From assembly GCA_963812965.1 (NCBI GenBank), contig CAWEXG010000001.1, positions 1-64,000 of the forward strand: a DNA stretch of 64,000 nt, read 5' to 3'. The position numbers and the translations under genes were made by a program. Shown here piece after piece: positions 36,094 through 46,407 of this stretch; position 1 is the stretch's first letter; each line of letters opens with the position of its first letter. The stretch is from DASXMT01 sp963812965. Lineage in GTDB: Bacteria; Actinomycetota; Acidimicrobiia; Acidimicrobiales; RAAP-2. The notes under the pieces were generated by a model that saw only the letters and a program-made list of their open reading frames with translations, was not told where the DNA came from and did no database searches.

Positions 36094-36422
36094 AGAGATT
36101 TGTGAACAAGCCTGGTGACCAGGGCACGCTGTCGTCAACATCACGGCCGGGGCCATTACTGCCATCGACTGGTCGCGAGTTGAAGCTGTCGACCGTCTGC
36201 CTGCCCGCTACCGTTTCCATGTAGACCTGCGCTTCTCTGATCACGCTCGCCGGCAGAGTGGGCGAGCTGATCACCCGAAACGGGCCCGAGCCGCTGGTCG
36301 GCGTAGTCCTGGCCTACGAAGACTGATACCGGAGAGCCTGCTGATCGGCTCTGAACATGACAACGGAGTTGACCCGTTTACCGCACAGCCGCCGCCCTCT
36401 AGTTTCGTAGTACACTTCCTAT
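36094..36422. other. 329-bp spacer between duplication copy A and the toxin-antitoxin module
   Basis: No supported gene. A plus-strand stretch could read GELITRNGPEPLVGVVLAY to a stop near 36325, preceded by unrelated codons; it may be the remnant of a small gene, but I see no start. The toxin promoter should lie just before 36423 in the AT-rich tail (tagtttcgtagtacacttcc). Confidence 0.4.
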
Positions 36423-36665
36423 GTGGAGGTTCTTCCTTCGGCGTTCCGCCATAGCGTCGAGGAAGAAGACATCCAGCACGTGCTCAGCAATGCTGTGGTC
36501 ATCGAGGAGGTTACCGACGATCCGATCCGCTATCTGGTCCTTGGACCTGACCGGGCGGGGAATCTTCTGGAGCTTGTTGTCATGGACCGACCCCAAGGTC
36601 CTGCCGTGATCCATGCCATGCCCATGACCGCGCAGTACAAGCGTCTCCTGCCCGAAAGGTGGTGA
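36423..36665 (+). CDS. BrnT/DUF4258-like toxin
   Basis: An 80-residue protein from GTG 36423. HSVEEEDIQHVLSNAVVIEE (~10-29), then YLVLGPDRAGNLLELVVMDR and VIHAMPMTAQYKRLLP match the small DUF4258/BrnT-type toxin fold, in which a His/Arg-rich beta-sheet is the RNase surface. Two bases separate its stop from the next ATG. It resembles the toxin at 23726 in architecture but not closely in sequence. It is located between the two copies of a 4.4-kb duplication. Confidence 0.68.
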   Translation: MEVLPSAFRHSVEEEDIQHVLSNAVVIEEVTDDPIRYLVLGPDRAGNLLELVVMDRPQGPAVIHAMPMTAQYKRLLPERW

Positions 36666-36667
36666 TC

Positions 36668-36945
36668 ATGCCAAAGACTCATGGAACGAAAACAGACGGG
36701 ACCCCTATCACCGACGAGATGGTCGAGGCGATGGCCGACGAGGCCGAACGTGGCTACAGGTCGACGATCTGCTGCGCCGTCGCACCGGCGGTCGGCCGTC
36801 GATGGGATCAGCACCTTCGTCGGTCGAGTCCGTTCGCCTCGATCCCGAGCTGAAGCGGGACCTGTTGTTGCGAGCGTCCGAGCAGCACATCAGCGTCTCG
36901 GAGGCGATCCGCCAAGCCCTACGCCAGTACGTGAAGGCGAGCTGA
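36668..36945 (+). CDS. Ribbon-helix-helix antitoxin (frameshifted)
   Basis: It begins MPKTHGTKTDGTPITDEMVE and EAMADEAERGY, then frame is lost near base 36756. In another frame it continues VDDLLRRRTGGRPSMG and ends with an RHH segment SVRLDPELKRDLLLRASEQH, then ISVSEAIRQALRQYVKAS, stop at 36943-36945. The pattern (acidic N-terminus, GY-x-VDDLLRRRTGGRP, RHH) is that of CopG-like antitoxins. One missing base explains it; corrected length is ~92 residues. If real, the toxin gene would lack a complete antitoxin, so an assembly error is more likely. Confidence 0.72.
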
Positions 36946-36986
36946 CCGGGCGCCAGCTCCAAGAGCAAGAGGCTGCACAGAAGGGT

Positions 36987-37031
36987 TGCGTGGCCCCCCG
37001 TCCGGGGTTAGGGGGCGGGGGACCACACACT
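36987..37031. terminator. 45-bp GC-rich hairpin, copy 2
   Basis: Exactly the same 45 bp as 31673-31717, again located ~145-170 bp beyond the 3' end of a minus-strand surface gene. Confidence 0.55.
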
Positions 37032-37174
37032 CGTGAGCCGGTTCCCAGGCTGGTCGAGCTGGGGAACAGCCGGCGTTCTCTTGGCGTTACTGGCCGTCCG
37101 GCCCGCTGTCCCTGGGGCAAGAAACAAGCACCCAGGAACAACGAACCGCACGTCCTTCTTGGTTCTGACGCTCC

Positions 37175-40100
37175 TTACGGTGCAATAGCGACCACCGGGG
37201 CGGTGAAGCTGCTCGCTCCCGAGCCGTTGAACGGGGCATTGCCGAAGGTGAAGATGCCGCCGTCTTGAGCGCCTAACCAGTAGCCACCGCCGTTCGAGGT
37301 TGGCACGATGCCGACCACCGGGGCGTTGGACTGACCAGATGCCGAGCCATTGAAGGTGGCGTCGCCAAAGGTGAAGACACCTCCGTCCTTGGCGACCAGC
37401 CAGTAGCCGTTGCCCATCGGGCGTAGCTGCCATGCCGACGACTGGGGCGTTCAGCGACTGTCCACCCTCTGAGCCGTTGAAGGTGGCGTCCCCAAAGGTG
37501 AAGATGCCGCCGTCGGAAGCCACCAGCCAGTAGCCACCTCCGTCAGGAGTAACGGCCATGCCGACCACTGGGGCGTTCAGGTGCTGGCCACCCTCGGAGC
37601 CGTAGAAGGCGGCGTCGCCGAAGGTGAAGATGCCGCCGTCGGCTGCCACCAGCCAGTAGCCCTTGCCATCAGGCGTTGCTGCCATGCCGACGATGGGCTG
37701 GTTCAGGTGCTGGCCACCTTCCGAGCCGTAGTAGCCGGCATCGCCGAAGGTGAAGATGCCGCCGTCAGCGCCGACCAGCCAGTAGCCCTTGTTGTCAGGG
37801 GTTGCTGCCATGCCGACAATCGGTGCGTTGAGCGATTGTCCGGCCTCAGAGCCGTAGTTCCCGGCGTTGCCGAAGGTGGACACTGCACCGTTGGAAGCCA
37901 CCAGGCGGTAGCCGGTGGTCGACGGTGCCAGCACCGTGAGAGTGGCTGGGTTGGTAGTGGCAGCTGGTCCTGCACCGTTACTGAAGACGGCCTGGTACTG
38001 GTTGCCGTTGTCAGACGCTGTGGTGGCTGGTGTGGTGTAGGAGTCAGACGTGGCACCACTGATGTTGGACCATGTCGATCCTCCATCGCTGGACACCTGC
38101 CATTGGACGGTTGGTGTCGGGCTCCCAGTGGCGGCTGCGGTGAACGTTGTGGTCGCACCGGCACTGGTGGTCTGGTTGGTGGGTTGGGTGGTGACTGTCG
38201 GTGCTGTGCCGACCTGGAAGTTGACCGGATGCGATGTTTGGGTTGGTGTGGGACCACCGCTCCACACCGCCGTCAGCGTGTGGTCACCGGGCGCCAGGGA
38301 GGTTGTGGTGAGGGTGGCGATACCGGGGTTGCCACCGGGGTTGCCGACACTTGCGACACTGACCGTTCCGATGTCGGTGGTCCCGTCGAAGAAGTCCACC
38401 TGTCCCACAATCGGATCGTCCTCGAAGTCCGAAGGGGCCGGATTACACCGTGGCGGTCAGGGTCACTGGTGCACCGACAGCGGCCGAACCACTTGGGCTC
38501 GTTGTCAGCGTGGTGCCCGACACGGTGACCTGTTGCACGACGGCCGGTGCCGTCGGATCGGCCGGCTTACAAACGAACGACTGCGCTATCGGTCGTAGGT
38601 AAAGGTCAGACGGAGATGCCCACGGATTGACCGCCGTCCCGGGCGTACCGGAGATCGGCACCGTGGTAGACAGTCCTGTCCAGCTCGCCGAGACGGTCCC
38701 ATTGGCGACTCGTCGTTGTCACCGACGGAGGCGTGATCGTGCCGCCACCCGGAGAGAGCCCGATGGTGGCGTGCGTCAAGACGGATTCGGTGTTCACGTT
38801 AAGCAAGCCGGGTCGATGTTCAGCGTCAGATCGAGAGCACTGACCGGCACGCGTCGATCCGCTTGGTGCCAGGCTTGGCACGTTGGCCACGGCCACCACT
38901 GACGCATTGAGTCGTTGGGTAGGCCGCACTGTGACCCCACAGACGAACGATGTACCTGGAGCCGGTGGCGCCACGGTGAACGTCTGGGAGTATGTAACTC
39001 GGAGAGTAGACCGGGTCACCGGAGTACTCGACGGTGAGCGTGTGGGTACCGGGGATCAATCCTGCTGTGGTGAAGTAGGAAGACTCGAACATCGCTATCG
39101 GCCGACTCGATACCCACCACCGTTCCGTCGACCAAGTACGTCAGTGTGCCTGTCGGAACTGGCATGGTGCCGTAGGGATTTGACGCAGGCTGCTCACATA
39201 GAGCTTGGAGGTGATCGTGTACCCCTCGGGTACCGGCATCGTGGGAATACTCAGTGTTGCTGAAGCTCACCGGCGATCGTGCACCGTAGGTCATGGTGAA
39301 CGTTCCGCTGGTCTCAGGCGCACCGCTGCTCGTCGGCAAAATGGAGTTGAATGGGCTATTGGATTCGGTGCAGTTCGTCGGGCTCGAGCAGCTCCCGTTG
39401 TAGAGGACCGGATTGACGCATTCCGGCGCCGGGACCGGTATCGTTGTCGGGTCGTAGGCGATGGATACCTGCAGGTTGAGGGTGAGCGACTGTCCTGGAG
39501 CCAGTGAGAACGAGCTGGCTTCCGTGCCGCATGGCGGGGTGCCGAAACCGCTGAAGTTGTACCCGGGATACGCTGTAGGGAGTGAGCGGGCACCAGTTCC
39601 CGGCACTGTCCTGGTAGTCGAGCGTGGTGTCTCAGTGCTGGGCCGTGGGCCCGAATCCTGAATTGCAGGAAGTAGATCGTTGCTCCAGTCCGCACCCGTC
39701 GCTGGGTTGGTCACCGTCACCGACATCGGGGTTGGGGTGGGAGACGACAGCTCAACCGTCGTCGGCAGACTCATCGTGACCGACGGCAGCGGCTGGATGG
39801 TATACGGCACCGGTGCCGACGTGCTGCTGGCGTAGGTGAGGTCGCCGGAGTAGCACCGCCGTGAGTTGGTTCGTCTGGTTCGGCAAGGGCGTTGTGGTAA
39901 AGGTGGCGACACCGTTGCTCACTGGCTACGGTACCGACGACGACGCCGTTGGCCAGGAAGTTGACTACTCCCGTGGCAGCGGTGGCCGTGCTGCCATCTG
40001 AGCTGATCGTGTCGGTCAACGTGACGGGCGTGGTTGTGAGCTGTGGGCTGACAGGCGACGCCGACAGGGAGTTCGTCGTGGGCTTCGCTGGTGGGGGTGG

Positions 40101-41080
40101 GATGGGAAGACCAGTGCCCTGGAGGTTGAGGGTCGTGTTGTTATTGGTGCTGCCTGCTACCCCGTCAGGGGTATTCACCATCGTTGAGGCCTATCGAGCC
40201 TGGGGCACCCTGGGCTATGCCACAGGAGTTGGTAGCCTCATCGGGTTCCCGTCTGGCACACCGCCGAAGTCCGGGATGGTGTAGTTGGCGGCCGAGAGCG
40301 TCACGTCGCCGGTGGTGGTGTCATAGGGCGCAGTCGACTGGAAGACCATGTTGATCGGGGTCGACAGGCACTCTCGATTGACCGGCACGGCGACGTCGAG
40401 CTCGTAGGAGAGGCTGTCGTTGAGGGTGATGTCACCGTTCGAGTTGATCGACCGGTGGCCGTGCCCGGGTCTGCCTCGGTCATGAGGTAGTTGGTACATC
40501 CCCCAGCCGCCTTGCTGCATACACCGTCCTGGACGGGCAAGCTCAGCGTTGCATCGGTGATGACACCGGTCAGCGGGTCGACCGTGCCGGTGAGCGTCGT
40601 GGTCGTCTGGGGCGGGAAGGGCTGCGAGGTCCCCGACGGTGTCGACAGCACCGTCCAGGAACCAGACGTCATGTTGAGCGAGAACGGTTCGGTGCCGCCA
40701 TTGCCGACATAGAGCGTGAGCTGCCCCGAGGTCGCCGTGTCAGCAGGGCTGGCCGAGTCGGTGACGGTGACCGCAAACGTGGCGGTGGCATTGGCCGTCG
40801 GCGTGCCTGACAGCACACCGGTCGATGGATTCAGGCTCAGCCAGCTGGGCAACGTAGAGCCTGAGGCAACGCTCCAGGTGTAGGTCCCGGTCCCACCAGT
40901 TGCAGCCAGGGTGGTGCTGTAGGGGGTATTGAGCGGGGCCAAGGGCAGTGGCGAGGTCGTGGTCACTGATAGCGGGGTAGCCGCACTGGCGGCACCCACC
41001 CCAATCCCGGCCACCGAGCCGACTATCACTCCCACGACCAGGAGCGTTGCCGCTACGGCCGCGAAAAACCGGCGGGCCAA
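37175..41080 (-). CDS. Large secreted Ig-like/repeat surface protein, copy B (many frameshifts)
   Basis: Paralogue of 31887-35863. A continuous first part (37-41 kb, minus strand) shows the signal peptide MARRFFAAVAATLLVVGVIV, the putative-Ig domain (TYTWSVASGSTLPSWLSLN) and the NINMVFQSTAPY-like region. Later fragments carry the Ig-like repeats. The end has an intact-looking immunoglobulin block (TVTTQPTNQTTSAGATTTF, NGNQYQAVFSNGAGPAATT) and about six GYWLV-x-x-DGGIFTFGDA units of 42 residues. At least nine frame changes. In copy B the only start near the signal peptide is TTG 41080, which lies within the hairpin loop at the leader end. Predicted secreted, surface-anchored or released; function unknown. 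Confidence 0.72.
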
Positions 41081-41337
41081 GCCGCCGGTGAAGTGAGCAT
41101 TACGTGACTCTGCGTGGGAAAAACTTAGGGAGTTACTCCCCCACCCCCCCCCGCGAGAACTTTCCCAGATTGAGAATTCTCAGCCTGGAAATCGCGGGTT
41201 ACTGCTGTGTTGCGACGTCCCCGGAACATGTACATCCCCCTGCTTTCGCTGTAGTTAGTGAAACTGTGTTGGTAAATCTAGTGTTTCGTGCTGTCTCGAT
41301 CAGATGGTACACACTCTTTGTTTCCCAAACTGGTCGC
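41064..41337 (-). ncRNA. Structured leader RNA candidate, copy B
   Basis: Duplicate of the leader at 35784-36057, with the same four elements: TGAGAATTCTCA-containing hairpin, G-tract, GGGAGT-T-ACTCCC and the CCGGCGG/CCGCCGG + TTTTT hairpin (41064-41088). Differences: the G-tract on the coding strand is 9 then 5 after the T (10 then 4 in copy A), and the hairpin loop reads CTTGGC instead of CTATGC. Confidence 0.5.
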
Positions 41338-41343
41338 GATGGC

Positions 41344-41372
41344 ATCTAACTCCAGGTTCTTGATCTTGTCAA
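41344..41372 (-). promoter_or_regulatory. Promoter of surface gene B
   Basis: TTGACA (41367-41372) and TTAGAT (41344-41349), 17-bp spacer, identical to the copy A promoter; predicted start near 41337. Confidence 0.6.
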
Positions 41373-41477
41373 TCATTCGCGATGTGATCTTTTCTGGCGG
41401 CACATGGGGTTCCAGAGGAGCTGAGCTGGGGTGGAGCCGGTCAGCGGGACCCCAAACATCGACTTCCGGGACGAGGC

Positions 41478-42293
41478 TCAGAACCCGGATAGACCGTCGA
41501 GACCCAAGACCATGCGGAGCAACTCCATCAGGACCCGGGCCGTTGCTCCCCAGATCATCTCGCCACAGATCTCGAAGAACCACACCCGGAACTCCGTACC
41601 GGCGTACTTCCCGCTTCCGGACACGCGCCATCGTTCCTCGTGGAACACGCCGTCGACGAGGAGCTCGGCCAGCGCGACATCGAAAATCCTGGATACCTCG
41701 TCCGTGTTGGCCACGAGGAGCGGGCGCTCCGACAAGATCCCCACCACCGGAGTCATCAGCGTGTTGGAAGACGCCGTCGGAAGCGTCGAGAGCGTGCCGA
41801 GCACGAACACGGTCTCCGGATCGAGCCCGATCTCTTCGTGTGACTCTCGAAGGGCGGCATCGACGGCGCTTTCCCCGGGATCGAGGCGCCCCCCCGGAAA
41901 AGCCACCTCGGCCCGGTGCGAGCTCAAGCTGCTCGACCGTACGGTGAGGATCACTCGGGTCTCACCGTCGACCTCGTACAAGGGCACCAGGACCCCTGCT
42001 GCCGGTTTGCCGTCGATCCGGAATCCAGTCGGTGATCGGTCCGCTTGCGGGGTGGGGCGAAGATCGTTCGATCCGGCGGCAGCAGCGGTGGCAATGGCGT
42101 CACGCACTCGGTTGAGGCCGAGTAGCCGGCGATCGGACTCCCCGAGATCGGCCCATGGCGGCTGGCCACCGGGTCGGCTGCTGGGTGGCCGAGGGATCAC
42201 CTGGCGGGGCGGACGCGGCTTGGGAGTAGGTGGTGCCATCGGTCCCGTCAGGCTAGGTCGTAACCGCACCATATCGGTGGTTCTACCGCCCAC
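41478..42293 (-). CDS. NUDIX hydrolase (CoA pyrophosphatase-like)
   Basis: A 271-residue protein with a complete Nudix box GGRLDPGESAVDAALRESHE plus EIGL at residues ~130-153, preceded by RAEVAFPG. The order AGVLVPLY ... RSSSLSSHRAEVAFPGG is that of the CoA-pyrophosphatase (NudL) subfamily, which removes the pyrophosphate of CoA derivatives. The N-terminal ~55 residues are Pro/Arg-rich and may be over-annotated; ATG 42239 is an alternative start. It is on the same strand as surface gene B, upstream of its promoter. Confidence 0.85.
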   Translation of the reverse strand: MGGRTTDMVRLRPSLTGPMAPPTPKPRPPRQVIPRPPSSRPGGQPPWADLGESDRRLLGLNRVRDAIATAAAAGSNDLRPTPQADRSPTGFRIDGKPAAGVLVPLYEVDGETRVILTVRSSSLSSHRAEVAFPGGRLDPGESAVDAALRESHEEIGLDPETVFVLGTLSTLPTASSNTLMTPVVGILSERPLLVANTDEVSRIFDVALAELLVDGVFHEERWRVSGSGKYAGTEFRVWFFEICGEMIWGATARVLMELLRMVLGLDGLSGF

Positions 42294-42349
42294 GCTCGGG
42301 GCAGTTTGGGAACCAAGCGCGAGAGCTGCAACGAACAGGTGCTGTCTCG

Positions 42350-42769
42350 ATGGACGGGTACCATATGGCCGTCTATCACACCGAACAGGAGGTCACCGTG
42401 GCCGCACAAGAGCCGCAGACAGCACCTTCAGCTGCAGTACCCCAGTTCCCCATCACCACCACGTTGGAATTCCCCGAGTGGCGTATCGAGCGAAACCTGG
42501 GCATGGTCTTCGGAGTAGTCGTCCGCTCGATGGGCGTGGCCAAGGGCCTCGCTGCCGGCTTCAAGTCCATGGCTGGCGGAGAAGTGAAGCAGTACACCCG
42601 GCTCGTCGAGGACAGCCGACGCCACGCTATGGACCGGATGATCGAGAACGCCGGGGTTCTGGGAGCCAACGCCATCGTCTCCATGCGCTTCGACTCGTCC
42701 GAGGTCGGGCAGGGGCTGACCGAGATCGTGGCTTACGGCACCGCAGTGGTCGTCGGGCCCCGAGAGTGA
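42350..42769 (+). CDS. YbjQ/UPF0145-family protein
   Basis: A 139-residue UPF0145 (YbjQ-like) protein, normally a small pentameric fold of unknown role. Diagnostic parts are FGVVVRSMGVAKGLAAG, GGEVKQYTRLVEDSRRHAMD and LGANAIVSMRFDSSEVGQG. The start may be ATG 42350 or ATG 42365. Divergent from the NUDIX gene. Confidence 0.83.
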   Translation: MDGYHMAVYHTEQEVTVAAQEPQTAPSAAVPQFPITTTLEFPEWRIERNLGMVFGVVVRSMGVAKGLAAGFKSMAGGEVKQYTRLVEDSRRHAMDRMIENAGVLGANAIVSMRFDSSEVGQGLTEIVAYGTAVVVGPRE

Positions 42770-42835
42770 CCGCTCTCCGGTTGCGATCGAGACGGTGACC
42801 AGGATGACCGAAACAGCGATCGGGAGGCGGTCTCG

Positions 42836-43045
42836 ATGGACGTGATCTGGGCGCTCGTGGCGCTGGTGGTCGTGGGAATCCTCGTCTACAGCATCTTCAT
42901 CCGCCGTCATGGCGAGTCGGACCGACCGCAGCCGGGTTGGACGCCGACCGACGAGGTCTTCCACGACCCGTCGACCAACCGCGTCATGCGGGTCTGGGTG
43001 GACACGTCGGGCAATCGCCACTACGTACCTGCCCAGAACAGCTGA
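42836..43045 (+). CDS. Small single-pass membrane protein
   Basis: A 69-residue hypothetical protein: one N-terminal transmembrane segment (VIWALVALVVVGILVYSIFI), then RRHGESDRPQPGWTPTDEVF and a C-terminus with DPSTNRVMRVW. ATG 42836 has a cgggaggcgg ribosome-binding site. Convergent with groEL; a long hairpin separates them. Function unknown. Confidence 0.65.
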   Translation: MDVIWALVALVVVGILVYSIFIRRHGESDRPQPGWTPTDEVFHDPSTNRVMRVWVDTSGNRHYVPAQNS

Positions 43046-43061
43046 ACGTCGTCGCTGAACA

Positions 43062-43095
43062 ACACTGGCCGGACCCTGAAGGGCCCGGCCAGTGT
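43062..43095. terminator. Bidirectional terminator hairpin between convergent genes
   Basis: Perfect 11-bp stem ACACTGGCCGG / CCGGCCAGTGT with further CCCT/AGGG pairing in the loop. It lies between the end of the small membrane protein gene and the end of groEL. A second perfect 20-bp palindrome (ccgatcgcac / gtgcgatcgg) follows at 43106-43125, next to the groEL stop with TTTT beyond on the plus strand. Strong candidates for two-way termination. Confidence 0.75.
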
Positions 43096-43130
43096 CACAC
43101 CATCTCCGATCGCACGTGCGATCGGTGGTT

Positions 43131-44782
<1,652 letters not shown>

Positions 44783-44783
<1 letters not shown>

Positions 44784-45076
44784 TACTTGCTCACTTTCGC
44801 CAGGACGTCACGGCTGGAGAGGATCAGCAGGTCCTCTCCGTCGGCGGTGATCTCGGTGCCTCCGTACTTCGAGTACACGACGGTGTCGCCGGTGGCGATG
44901 TCGAGGGGAATGAGCTCGCCGGTGCTCTCGGCACGACGGCCCGGACCCACGGCCAGGACTTCACCCTGCTGGGGCTTCTCCTTGGCGGTATCAGGGATCA
45001 CCAGGCCGGATGCCGTGGTCTCCTCCGACTCACCGGGGCGAACGACGATGCGGTCGTCTAGGGGATGCAGACTCAT
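44783..45076 (-). CDS. groES: 10-kDa co-chaperonin GroES
   Basis: A 97-residue GroES: SLHPLDDRIVVRPGESEETT, the mobile-loop region GLVIPDTAKEKPQQGEV and GDTVVYSKYGGTEI are typical. ATG 45076 stands 25 bp downstream of a perfect CIRCE element. It is the first gene of the groESL operon. Confidence 0.97.
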
Positions 45077-45101
45077 GTGATCGGGCCTCCTGTGGCACGG
45101 A

Positions 45102-45128
45102 TTAGCACTCCAACGTTGCGAGTGCTAA
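45102..45128. promoter_or_regulatory. CIRCE operator upstream of groES
   Basis: TTAGCACTC-N9-GAGTGCTAA, a perfect inverted repeat with 9-bp spacer, the HrcA binding site. Operon repression is expected in the absence of heat stress. The hrcA gene is not in the window. Confidence 0.96.
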
Positions 45129-45156
45129 CGATAGCGACCCTCTCGGTCCGGGGCAA
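45128..45156 (-). promoter_or_regulatory. groESL promoter
   Basis: On the minus strand TTGCCC (45151-45156) and TATCGT (45128-45133) are 17 bp apart, and the CIRCE element overlaps the start region, an arrangement typical of HrcA-regulated promoters. Confidence 0.5.
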
Positions 45157-45212
45157 CCGGGGATCAGTCGGGGCTGGTCAGGGGCAGATCACGCAGGGTC
45201 AGTCGGGGCGGG

Positions 45213-45283
45213 GACCTGGTTGGGAACGGGCTGGGGAACCCTGGTCGGGGACCCTGGTCAGGCGGGGACCCTGGTCGGGGACG
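45213..45283 (+). repeat. G-rich imperfect tandem repeat between tsaD and groES
   Basis: Units of 13-14 bp (ggggaccctggtc, variants ggggaaccctggtc and gggcggggacctgg) are repeated from about 45213 to 45283. They lie beyond the groES promoter, within a gene-free stretch (45129-45363) next to the tsaD stop. Confidence 0.7.
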
Positions 45284-45363
45284 GACTGGAGATCGCTCCA
45301 CAGGTGGTCGGGGCGGCCCAGGGTAGGGCGGTCACGAAGACACTGCACAGGTCGTTGATGGAG

Positions 45364-46407
45364 TCAGGACGTTGGGACGAGGCGCAGGTTGGGATCGGCG
45401 CCGAGCGAGAGTGGACTCGGGCCGTCGTGGTTCAGGCGCCACCAGCCGGCGGCAGCCACCATGGCCGCGTTGTCGGTGCACATCGCCCTGCTGGGCAGAA
45501 ACGCGCCGATGCCATCCTCCGCGCATACCGCCTCGACACGCTGGCGGAGCAGCGCATTGGCCGCCACTCCACCGGCTAGGCACAACGCCTTGGCTCCGAC
45601 ATCCGCTGCAGCCCGGCGAGCCTTGACCACCAGGACGTCCACCACCGCCAGCCGGAACGACGCTGCCACGTCCTCGGTCGACGCGTCCGGGTGCTTCCGG
45701 ACCGTGTTGACCACCGAGGTCTTCAACCCGCTGAACGAGAAGTCGTACCCCTCGTGCAGCAACGCCCGAGGGAAGGCGAACGCACCGGGGTCCCCCTCCT
45801 CCGCCGCCCGGTCGATGGCCGGCCCTCCCGGATAGCCGAGGCCGAGGAAGCGGGCCACCTTGTCGAACGCCTCACCGGCGGCGTCGTCGATCGTTCCCCC
45901 TAAAAGGCGGTACACACCGGGAGCGGACACCTCGACCAACAACGTGTGACCACCCGAGACCAGGAGCACGACCAGCGGCCAACCTAAGTCGGGCTGCTCC
46001 AACAACGAAGCGAACAGGTGCGCCTCGAGGTGGTTCACGCCGACGAACGGCACGTCCCACGCCAGGGCCAGCGCCTTCGCTTCGGCCACCCCGACCAGGA
46101 GGGACCCGATGAGACCGGGGCCGTAGGTCACGGCCACAGCATCGATCCCGGTGCCCGACGTGTCCGATCCCGCCGTGGTGAGCGCCTCGGACAGCACCGG
46201 GGTGAGCAGCTCCACGTGGGCACGTCCAGCCAGCTCGGGTACCACTCCCCCGAACCGTGCGTGCAGGTCGATCTGGCTGCTCACCACCGAGGAGACCACA
46301 GTCGCACCGTTGTCCACGACCGCAGCCGCCGTCTCGTCGCACGACGTCTCGATGCCCAGGACGCGGCTGATCGTCGTGCGACCGACAGGGACGTGGTCGG
46401 CCATCAC
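45364..46407 (-). CDS. tsaD: tRNA threonylcarbamoyladenosine synthase subunit TsaD
   Basis: A 347-residue TsaD/Kae1-family protein. The N-terminal VLGIETSCDETAAAVV, the metal-ligand region HLEAHLFASL (~128) and SGGHTLLV are conserved, followed by GEAFDKVARFLGLGYPGG and the C-terminal GGVAANALLRQ. TsaD with TsaB and TsaE transfers threonylcarbamoyl to A37 of tRNAs reading ANN codons. It is the last gene of the tsaE-tsaB-rimI-tsaD run and overlaps rimI by 4 bp. Confidence 0.95.
   Translation of the reverse strand: MMADHVPVGRTTISRVLGIETSCDETAAAVVDNGATVVSSVVSSQIDLHARFGGVVPELAGRAHVELLTPVLSEALTTAGSDTSGTGIDAVAVTYGPGLIGSLLVGVAEAKALALAWDVPFVGVNHLEAHLFASLLEQPDLGWPLVVLLVSGGHTLLVEVSAPGVYRLLGGTIDDAAGEAFDKVARFLGLGYPGGPAIDRAAEEGDPGAFAFPRALLHEGYDFSFSGLKTSVVNTVRKHPDASTEDVAASFRLAVVDVLVVKARRAAADVGAKALCLAGGVAANALLRQRVEAVCAEDGIGAFLPSRAMCTDNAAMVAAAGWWRLNHDGPSPLSLGADPNLRLVPTS

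Larger units (their letters stand above)
36987..41373. repeat. 4.4-kb direct duplication, copy B
   Basis: Homologous to 31673-36093 over its whole length, in the same orientation. The two flanks are nearly identical (45 bp at the 3' flank identical; ~290 bp at the 5' flank with only scattered differences). The centre is more diverged, for example SEGGQHLNAPVVGMAATPDGK repeats with different fillers. Confidence 0.85.

Noticed and set aside
36089..36274. Small minus-strand reading next to the copy A promoter
   Set aside because: It runs across the duplication boundary and has no recognisable domain.
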